From: Leifsonia sp. AK011
Lineage (GTDB): Bacteria > Actinomycetota > Actinomycetes > Actinomycetales > Microbacteriaceae
Direction: 5' to 3'
Length of the DNA stretch: 64,000 bases
Assembly (NCBI RefSeq): GCF_013410945.1
Contig: NZ_JACCCH010000001.1
Coordinates: forward strand, 124,001-188,000
The notes under the pieces were generated by a model, which did not search any database, was not told the DNA's origin, and saw nothing but the letters and a program-made list of their open reading frames with translations. Position 1 is the stretch's first letter, and the number at the start of each line of letters is the position of its first letter. Positions 58,863 to 64,000 of the stretch are shown here, piece after piece. A program made the translations under genes and the position numbers.

Positions 58863-59387
58863 ATGAACAACATCACGAAGAAGAATGCATTTGGCGCCAC
58901 CGCAGCTGCTGTCGCAGCAGCCGGACTGGTCTTCGTAGGAATCGCGGCCCCCGCTTCGGCCGACGACTCGACGATCACGCGCAACCAGGCGACCCAGACC
59001 GAGATCCCGGTCGTCGTCGCTCCCCAGGTGGGAGACATCGGCCTCATCAGCGGAGGAATCCTGAGCGGAGGCATCCTCGCGGGCGGCGTGGGCAACGGCA
59101 ACGACGTGAGCGCGCCCATCGGCTCCGGCAACGACACCGCGATCGGCAGCGGCAACGACACGAGCATTTCCGATGTCGCCGACGTCTCGGACGTTGCCGA
59201 CGTGACCGATGTCGTGGACGGTACCGTTTCTGACGTCGTCGACAACACGGTCTCCGACGTGGTTGACGGCTCCGTCTCCGACATCGTCGACAACGTCACC
59301 GAGGGCTCGGTGACCGACCTCGTCGACGTGGACGGCATCCTTGAGGGTGTCACCGGCTCCATCGGTCTCGAGGGCATGTTCGACTAA
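58863..59387 (+). CDS. small secreted protein with Gly-Asn-Asp and Ser-Asp-Val-Val-Asp repeats
   Basis: 174 residues. A signal peptide (about residues 1-33, ending APASA) precedes a Gly-rich middle with repeated G-x-G-N-D-x-S/T-x-I/P (VGNGNDVSAP; GSGNDTAIGSGNDTS). Then about seven 7-11-residue repeats of S/T-D-V/I-V-D follow (VADVTDVVDG; TVSDVVDNTVSDVVDG). No Cys and no anchor. It recalls chaplin-like or amyloid-prone actinobacterial surface proteins, but the chaplin signature is absent. Excellent AAGGAG site, and followed by a strong terminator, so it is probably a highly expressed single gene. Confidence 0.75.
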   Translation: MNNITKKNAFGATAAAVAAAGLVFVGIAAPASADDSTITRNQATQTEIPVVVAPQVGDIGLISGGILSGGILAGGVGNGNDVSAPIGSGNDTAIGSGNDTSISDVADVSDVADVTDVVDGTVSDVVDNTVSDVVDGSVSDIVDNVTEGSVTDLVDVDGILEGVTGSIGLEGMFD

Positions 59388-59402
59388 TCACTCGGACTCG
59401 GT

Positions 59403-59436
59403 GAAGGGCCCCGCGACTTCGGTCGCGGGGCCCTTC
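59403..59436. terminator. strong hairpin terminator with TTCG-containing loop
   Basis: GAAGGGCCCCGCGA (59403-59416) and TCGCGGGGCCCTTC (59423-59436) form a perfect 14-bp stem closed by CTTCGG. It lies 15 nt after the secreted protein stop and 7 nt before the convergent gene's stop, so it probably serves both. Confidence 0.88.
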
Positions 59437-59443
59437 CGTGCAT

Positions 59444-59818
59444 TCAGTGCTTGCGGCGCGACCCTTCGGGGCCGGGACTGCGTCGCTTGACCCGGTGGAA
59501 CAGCGACGGTTCCGGGGGCTCGATGTCGGCGTCGCGCTGACCCTCGATCTCGCCCTGGAAGTGCTCACGGTTGGTGAAGGCGGAGAGCGCCAGGCCGAAC
59601 GACTCGACGTAGGCCCATCCCGTGGGCGGAGTGAGGAGGAGCACCTCGAACCGGTCGCGCTCCAGGCGCTCGATGAAGCCCATGATGCGGGCGTGATCAG
59701 CCGGATCGATGAGGGAGTTGGAGATCCGCCAGCTCGAGTGATCGAGACGGATCACTTCGAGGGGGACGGAGGTTGCGACCGGGACTGCCGGGGCTGTGCG
59801 GGAGGCGAAGAGGCTCAC
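59444..59818 (-). CDS. conserved hypothetical protein, cytosolic
   Basis: 124 residues from GTG 59818 (an ATG at 59878 is the alternative). The core is VIRLDHSSWRISNSLIDPADHARIMGF, ERDRFEVLLLTPPTGWAYVE and a basic tail. This looks like a small alpha/beta actinobacterial protein family; no function known. It is divergent from the GAF-ANTAR genes. Its upstream region has a 20-bp tandem repeat. Confidence 0.65.
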   Translation of the reverse strand: MSLFASRTAPAVPVATSVPLEVIRLDHSSWRISNSLIDPADHARIMGFIERLERDRFEVLLLTPPTGWAYVESFGLALSAFTNREHFQGEIEGQRDADIEPPEPSLFHRVKRRSPGPEGSRRKH

Positions 59819-59894
59819 TGGCCACTCAATCCTGAAAGAAGGACGGCACCTGGGACCGGAGTGACTGGAACTCAGCATCGCTCGCCTGCTCACC

Positions 59895-59934
59895 TTTGTC
59901 AAGGATGGGAGGGCTTTGTCAAGGATGGGAGGGC
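59895..59934. repeat. 20-bp perfect tandem duplication
   Basis: TTTGTCAAGGATGGGAGGGC at 59895-59914 is repeated without change at 59915-59934. It lies in the 189-nt divergent region between the hypothetical gene and the GAF-ANTAR operon. Confidence 0.9.
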
Positions 59935-59975
59935 GCCCCCCCGGTCCAGTGGAGTAACGTGAACACACTGTCCCG

Positions 59976-60003
59976 GACCTGGCAGTGCACACTGCGGAAG
60001 GTC
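59976..60003. promoter_or_regulatory. palindromic element directly before the first GAF-ANTAR gene
   Basis: GCAGTG-CA-CACTGC (59982-59995) is flanked by GACCT (59976-59980) and AGGTC (59999-60003), 4 nt before the ATG at 60008. The 2-nt inner loop favours a DNA operator over an RNA hairpin. It covers the region expected to hold the ribosome site. Confidence 0.45.
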
Positions 60004-60007
60004 GGAC

Positions 60008-60685
60008 ATGGACTCGCCATCGACAACGTCGCCCTTCGGGCAGGCGGATCTGTGCAGACCCTTCCTGTCCGCGCTTCCCATCTCGGGGGCGACCATCGCC
60101 GTCATGGCGGCCTCCGGTGCGCGGGTCACGCTCTGCTCGACCGACTCCGTCGCGGCACGACTCGACGAGCTGCAGTTCGAGCTCGGCGAGGGGCCACAGT
60201 GGTCGGCCGCCAGCACGGGAACGGCCGTGATGATTCCGGATGCGGCATCCGACGCTCACGACGAGTGGCCGGTGTTCGGCGCTGCCCTCGCTCTACTCGA
60301 CGTCGGCGCCGTGTTCAGCATCCCGATCAAGATGGGCGCGGTGATCCTCGGGGTCGTCACGCTCTACTCGACACGACCGCGCGAGTTGACGCCGGTCCAG
60401 GAGGACACCGCCCTGGCCATCGCCTCGGCGATCGCTGGTGCCGCCGCCCAGGAAGCGCTGAGGCTGGCGGGCGATGAGGCTCCCGTGGATGAAGCGTCGG
60501 GCAGTCCGGCCTCTCGCCGCGAGGTCCACCAGGCCACCGGCATCATCCTCGTGCAGCTCAATACGACGGCAACCGTCGCATACTCGCGGCTACAGGCCTA
60601 CGCTTTCGCCCAAGGGCGAACCGTGCAGGCGGTGGCCCACGACGTGGTTGCCGGCGTTATCACCTTCGAAGACACAGCACTGTGA
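60008..60685 (+). CDS. GAF-ANTAR domain regulator 1
   Basis: 225 residues. GAF-like domain about 15-150 (LPISGATIAVMAASGARVTL; FSIPIKMGAVILGVVTLYST), then ANTAR about 165-225 (REVHQATGIILVQLNTTATV, YAFAQGRTVQAVAHDVV). ANTAR proteins bind RNA hairpin pairs and prevent termination; the GAF part senses a ligand. The ANTAR domain has the A-x-G-I-I-L variant of the usual A-K-G-x-L. Soluble. It heads a two-gene unit with a second GAF-ANTAR gene 25 nt downstream. Confidence 0.87.
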   Translation: MDSPSTTSPFGQADLCRPFLSALPISGATIAVMAASGARVTLCSTDSVAARLDELQFELGEGPQWSAASTGTAVMIPDAASDAHDEWPVFGAALALLDVGAVFSIPIKMGAVILGVVTLYSTRPRELTPVQEDTALAIASAIAGAAAQEALRLAGDEAPVDEASGSPASRREVHQATGIILVQLNTTATVAYSRLQAYAFAQGRTVQAVAHDVVAGVITFEDTAL

Positions 60686-60710
60686 CGGAACCCCAGGAAA
60701 GAAGACGACG

Positions 60711-61424
60711 ATGACCCTAGGGACTCGTGAGAGCAAGATCAGTTCAGCCTTCATCAAGCTCGCGGACACCCTCGTCGATGACTTCGATGTGGTAACGCTC
60801 CTGCATTGGCTCCTCGAGGAGTGCACCGAGATTCTCGACACGCAAGCGGGCGGTCTCATGCTCGTCGACGCGGCCGGGGAGCTGCAGCTCATCGCCTCGA
60901 CGAGCGAGGACGCCAATCTCGTCGAGGTGATCCAACTCGCCGCGGGCGACGGGCCCTGCCTCGAGTGCTTCCGCAACGGTCAGGCCGTGACCGTCAGCGA
61001 CCTCGAGACGGAAGGCGCCCGTTGGCCACAGTTCAGCGAAGAGGCACTGCGGATCGGCTTCCGGTCCGTGCACTCGACGCCGCTGCGGCTCCGAGGCCAG
61101 ACCATCGGGGCCATGAACCTCTTCAGCTACCACGTCGGCGCACTCGCGCCGGACGATGTCGAGGTGGCCCAGGCGCTGGCGGACGTCGCGACCATCGGGA
61201 TTCTTCAGGAACGAAGCATCCGGACCGCCCAGATGCTGGCCGATCAGTTGCAGCACGCGCTCGACTCGCGCATTCTCATCGAGCAGGCCAAGGGCGTGAT
61301 CGCGGCGACCCTGAAGACGACGGTACCGAACGCGTTCACGATCCTGCGGACCTACGCGCGCGACCGCAACCTGCCGCTGCGCCAGGTCGCGGACGACGTG
61401 GTGTCGCGGCGGCTTCAGCTGTAG
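60711..61424 (+). CDS. GAF-ANTAR domain regulator 2
   Basis: 237 residues. GAF domain about 20-165 (QAGGLMLVDAAGELQLIAST; GDGPCLECFRNGQAVTVSDL; STPLRLRGQTIGAMNLFSYH) and ANTAR about 180-235 (ILIEQAKGVIAATLKTTVPN, then RTYARDRNLPLRQVADDVV). The A-K-G motif is intact. Probable RNA-binding antiterminator in a signalling pair with regulator 1. Target RNAs are not visible nearby. AGGAAAGAAG serves as ribosome site. Confidence 0.9.
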   Translation: MTLGTRESKISSAFIKLADTLVDDFDVVTLLHWLLEECTEILDTQAGGLMLVDAAGELQLIASTSEDANLVEVIQLAAGDGPCLECFRNGQAVTVSDLETEGARWPQFSEEALRIGFRSVHSTPLRLRGQTIGAMNLFSYHVGALAPDDVEVAQALADVATIGILQERSIRTAQMLADQLQHALDSRILIEQAKGVIAATLKTTVPNAFTILRTYARDRNLPLRQVADDVVSRRLQL

Positions 61425-61436
61425 GAGAGGTAATCC

Positions 61437-62078
61437 CTACGCGGCCACGTGGAAGGTGGTCGCGAATCGCCCCAGCAGGTCGGCCCTCCCGTGCAGCACG
61501 TCGACGACGCCGGTCTCGATGGCGCGGTCTGCGGCGAGCTCCCCCGTGATGAGGCGGCGGATGTCAGGCCCCACCGCAAACGCTAGGTCTGCCGGTCCAC
61601 GACCGCGCTCGACATCCAGCACCGAACCGTCCACCCGGATCAGCAGCTCCGCCTCGCCCACCCGCGCCGCGTACGACGTCGACGGCAACGCCAGCGCGAC
61701 CTCCGGCTGGAAGGCCGTGCGAAGGTCCATCGTCATGGAGTCCGGTGTGATGACCTGCTCGTCGCGAGGGTCACCGAGCGCCTTGAATCCCCAGGCGCCG
61801 AGCGCGAGCACGATGGGTTCGAGTTCGCGGCCGTACGGCGTGAGCTCGTAGATGATCACTCTGGAGCGTGGCATCCGTCGGATCACGCCGGCCGCCTGCA
61901 GCTCCTTGAGGCGCGTTGCGAGGATGTTGCTCGGGATTCGCGGGAGGCCCGCGGCGAGTTCGCCGTAGCGGCGCGGGCCCACCAGGAGGTCGCGAACGAT
62001 CAGCAGCGCCCAGCGCTCACCCACGAGCTCGAGGGCTCGTGCGGCTCCGCCGTACTGTCCGTACTCGCGCGCGGCCAT
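61437..62078 (-). CDS. HxlR-family transcriptional regulator with C-terminal extension
   Basis: 213 residues. HxlR winged helix: LELVGERWALLIVRDLLVG, RRYGELAAGLPRIPSNILA, TRLKELQAAGVI and the wing MPRSRVIIYELTPYGREL. Residues about 120-213 add an SCP2-like extension (DLRTAFQPEVALALPSTSYA; LLIRVDGSVLDVERG) found in some members. It is followed by the VOC gene upstream on the same strand (6 nt), and the AT-rich palindrome before that gene is a candidate operator. Confidence 0.88.
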   Translation of the reverse strand: MAAREYGQYGGAARALELVGERWALLIVRDLLVGPRRYGELAAGLPRIPSNILATRLKELQAAGVIRRMPRSRVIIYELTPYGRELEPIVLALGAWGFKALGDPRDEQVITPDSMTMDLRTAFQPEVALALPSTSYAARVGEAELLIRVDGSVLDVERGRGPADLAFAVGPDIRRLITGELAADRAIETGVVDVLHGRADLLGRFATTFHVAA

Positions 62079-62084
62079 GCGACC

Positions 62085-62516
62085 TCAGGACTGGTCGGTC
62101 GTTGCGCCGGGGCCCTCGACGGCTGCGGTCGGGTCCATCCAGCCGAACTCGAGGAGGTTGCCGTCGGGGTCGGTGAGCTGGCGCTGGTACATGAAGCCGT
62201 AGTCGGACGCGGGGCGCGGCTCGGCACCGCCCGCCGCGAGACCCGCGGCAGCGAGGGCGTCGACCTCGTCGCGGCTGTCGACGAAGATCGCCGTGGCGAC
62301 GGAAGGGTTGACGGCCGGGTCGCCGATGGGGAGGTCGGTGAAGGTCTGGAAGAACTCCCGCACGAGGATCATGAAGTAGTTGTGGCCGTCCTCGACGACG
62401 ACGCACGCGGCGTTGTGGTCGCTGAACAGCGGGTTGATGGTGAAGCCGAGCGCCGTGTAGAACGCCTTCGCGCGTTCGAGGTCGGTCACGGGCAGGTTGA
62501 CGAACATCTGGGCCAT
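62085..62516 (-). CDS. VOC-family (glyoxalase/bleomycin resistance-like) protein
   Basis: 143 residues. Paired beta-alpha-beta-beta-beta modules: MFVNLPVTDLERAKAFYTAL and FSDHNAACVVVEDGHNYF, then DGHNYFMILVREFFQTF and the closing YQRQLTDPDGNLLEFGWMD (metal-ligand Glu in L-L-E-F). Similar to PhnB/YkcA-like VOC proteins. Substrate unknown. ATG 62516 with a GGAGG site at 6 nt. Promoter and palindrome directly upstream; probably controlled by the HxlR protein encoded downstream. Confidence 0.87.
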   Translation of the reverse strand: MAQMFVNLPVTDLERAKAFYTALGFTINPLFSDHNAACVVVEDGHNYFMILVREFFQTFTDLPIGDPAVNPSVATAIFVDSRDEVDALAAAGLAAGGAEPRPASDYGFMYQRQLTDPDGNLLEFGWMDPTAAVEGPGATTDQS

Positions 62517-62552
62517 GGGAGCCTCCGGGGGATGTGGTGTTTGAGTGGACTC

Positions 62553-62581
62553 ACACTTGCAAAAAACAAGTGCGAAGTCAA
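62553..62581 (-). promoter_or_regulatory. promoter with embedded palindrome for the VOC-HxlR operon
   Basis: On minus, TTGACT (62581-62576), 17 nt and AAGTGT (62558-62553) form a -35/-10 pair. CACTTG (62554-62559) and CAAGTG (62567-62572), 7 nt apart, lie between and on the -10, so a repressor such as the HxlR protein would block RNA polymerase. The -35 overlaps the last codon of the ABC ATPase gene. Confidence 0.6.
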
Positions 62582-63300
62582 GGTTTCGCGTCGGGCTCCG
62601 CCCCTGATGCGTGGCGCCCATGTCTGCGCCCCAGATGGCCGTCACGAATCTCAAGGATGCGGTCCGCGTGCGCGGCCATCTTCGGATCGTGGGTCGAGAC
62701 CAGCGCGGCGACCCCGCGCTCGTGCACGAGCGACGAGATGAGCGACATCATCGCCTCGGCGTTGAGGCTGTCGAGCTGGCCGGTCGGCTCGTCGGCGATG
62801 ATGAGCCTCGGGTTGTTCGCGAGGGCGCGAGCGATACCCAGGCGTTGCTGCTGGCCCCCGGAGAGCTCACTCGGCCGTTGCTCGGAATGGTCGGCGAGAC
62901 CGACCACGGTCAGCAGTTCGGCCACGCGTTCGGCACGTTCCAGCGCTGGCACTCCGATCAGCCGCATCGGAAGCTCGACGTTCTCTGCTGCCGACAGCGC
63001 AGAGAGCAGCGCAAAGGTCTGGAAGATGTAGCCGATCTCGCGTCGACGCATGTCGACAAGATCACTCTCGCTCGCGCCGGTGACCTGCCGGTCGCCGAGC
63101 CACACCACGCCCGCGGTGGGGGCATCGAGTCCGCCGAGGAGGTTGAGGAGTGTCGTCTTGCCCGAACCGGAGGGCCCTCGCAGCGCGACGAGCTCTCCGG
63201 CTCGCACCTCGAGGTGAGCGTCGACCAGGGCGTGCACCTCGGTCGCCCCATTTCCGTACGTACGGGTGAGGCCCTCGCCGCGCAGGACTGTGTCGGTCAT
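62578..63300 (-). CDS. ABC transporter ATP-binding protein (MacB/LolD type)
   Basis: 240 residues. Walker A GPSGSGKTTLLN, Q-loop YIFQTFALL, signature LSGGQQQRLGIARAL, Walker B LIIADEPTGQLD and H-loop STHDPKMA. The LSGGQQQR and E-P-T-G-x-L-D context are those of MacB/LolD lipoprotein- or macrolide-type exporters. It overlaps the second ATPase gene by ATGA. The membrane subunits are expected beyond the window edge. Confidence 0.93.
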   Translation of the reverse strand: MTDTVLRGEGLTRTYGNGATEVHALVDAHLEVRAGELVALRGPSGSGKTTLLNLLGGLDAPTAGVVWLGDRQVTGASESDLVDMRRREIGYIFQTFALLSALSAAENVELPMRLIGVPALERAERVAELLTVVGLADHSEQRPSELSGGQQQRLGIARALANNPRLIIADEPTGQLDSLNAEAMMSLISSLVHERGVAALVSTHDPKMAAHADRILEIRDGHLGRRHGRHASGAEPDAKP

Positions 63301-64000
63301 CGGTCCGCCTCCTTCGACCGGTCGGTCGGATGCACCTGCGCATGATCTTCCGCGAGTTCCACCCGCACGAGCCCGCTCAGCCCGAGGCTCCGCACGTACT
63401 CCTGGGGCAGCTGGAGCCGACCGACACGATCGAGCACCACGAACTCCTGCGAGCGATGCCGTTCCTCCCCGAACTCGTCGGTCTCGGTGCTCCTGTGCAC
63501 CTCTGTCGAGAGCCGGCCGTCACGGATCTGCACCGTGCGCCGCACCTTCGACGACACCTCCTCGTCGTGCGTCACGATGAGGACCGTCACCCCCAGCTCG
63601 CGGTTGACGGCGCCGAGGGCGTCGAACACGAGCTGGGAGTTGATGTCGTCGAGCTCTCCCGTGGGCTCGTCCGCGAACAGTACCTCGGGCTCGTTGGCGA
63701 GCGCGACCGCGATCGCCACGCGCTGCTGTTGGCCGCCGGAGAGCTGGGCAGGCCGTCGACCGGCGAAGTCGCCCATGTCGAGCAGCTCCACGAGGTGCTC
63801 GACACGCTCGGCACGCTTCGCCCGAGGCATCCCGGCCAGCGCGAGCGGCATCGCGGTGTTCTGACGTGCCGTGTAATACGGCAGGAGGTTACGCGAGGTC
63901 TGCTGCCAGACGAACCCCACGGTGTCGCGTCGGTAGCGCGTGCGCTGCGCGGCAGACATCGCGAGGAGGTCGTGGCCCGCGACGGTGGCCCTGCCCGCCG
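63297..64000 (-). CDS. ABC transporter ATP-binding protein with AbrB-like C-terminal tail, 5' part cut off
   Basis: At least 233 codons are in the window; the frame runs open to the window end, so the N-terminus with Walker A is missing. Visible: Q-loop GFVWQQTSRNLLPY, signature LSGGQQQRVAIAVAL, Walker B VLFADEPTGELD and H-loop VTHDEEVS. The last about 50 residues (EFVVLDRVGRLQLPQEYVRS, then LVRVELAEDHAQV) look like a SpoVT/AbrB swapped-hairpin domain fused to the ATPase. Stop overlaps the start of the next ATPase gene (ATGA). Confidence 0.87.
   Translation of the reverse strand, partial: AGRATVAGHDLLAMSAAQRTRYRRDTVGFVWQQTSRNLLPYYTARQNTAMPLALAGMPRAKRAERVEHLVELLDMGDFAGRRPAQLSGGQQQRVAIAVALANEPEVLFADEPTGELDDINSQLVFDALGAVNRELGVTVLIVTHDEEVSSKVRRTVQIRDGRLSTEVHRSTETDEFGEERHRSQEFVVLDRVGRLQLPQEYVRSLGLSGLVRVELAEDHAQVHPTDRSKEADR

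Noticed and set aside
1-64000. CRISPR arrays, tRNA or rRNA genes, prophage or intact insertion sequences
   Set aside because: I looked for regular spacer-repeat patterns, T-loop words (GGTTCRA) with acceptor stems, and transposase or integrase motifs and found none that hold.

Overview
The window is high-GC actinobacterial DNA, most likely a chromosomal segment from a Microbacteriaceae-type organism (Micrococcales). This rests on the strong GC bias, the abundance of GGATGCC/GCATCC words inside genes, a BldC-like regulator beside a bS22/AURKAIP1-type ribosomal micropeptide, DevR/DevS homologs, LAxTG-type surface anchors, and the many start codons that sit 6-7 nt after a TANNNT -10 hexamer (leaderless genes). 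I see no rRNA, tRNA, CRISPR array, phage gene or intact insertion sequence. Genus is not determinable by eye.

Layout: 1-4,890 (minus) is the end of a cell-surface polysaccharide cluster: a truncated AlgX-like gene, an acyltransferase-3, a CgeB-like glycosyltransferase and an RgpF-like protein. 4,990-8,770 holds an epimerase, small conserved proteins (YegP, Dabb, glutaredoxin-like), a HAD-IB phosphatase, bS22, a BldC-like regulator and an ArsR regulator. 8,830-18,130 is housekeeping: Trk/Ktr potassium uptake, proC, a CDF exporter, an LLM monooxygenase with its FMN reductase, an amidohydrolase, tadA and upp. At 18,130-19,090 a leaderless cysteine-ending micro-ORF precedes a receiver-less OmpR-type regulator.

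19,200-37,730 is the accessory part: three very large secreted, membrane-anchored, beta-rich proteins (1393, about 1927 and 1118 residues) ending in LAFTG, LGSTG and LASTG plus a transmembrane helix. They come with a MalT/LAL-type LuxR regulator and a MarR-photolyase pair. The first two share a C-terminal stalk of about 330 residues, and their intergenic regions carry symmetric and repeated operator-like motifs.

37,970-42,800 contains psuG with a PfkB kinase, a hypothetical protein, an MFS transporter and a Dyp peroxidase. 42,890-51,370 is a hypoxia/redox (Dos/Dev) cluster: alcohol dehydrogenase, DevR, DevS, two universal stress proteins, a P1B ATPase, a PNPOx-like protein and a membrane-F420-reductase-like fusion. 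Four sites of the GGGACC-N4/5-GCMCT kind lie upstream of its units and of a distant PNPOx gene at 57.4 kb. 51,370-64,000 has msrA/msrB behind a sigma-R-like promoter, PAP2, an SRPBCC-ArsR operon with two palindromic operators, a WYL regulator, an AI-2E family permease, a Cys/Met PLP enzyme, a repetitive secreted protein, tandem GAF-ANTAR regulators, an HxlR-VOC pair and two ABC ATPases, the last cut by the window edge.
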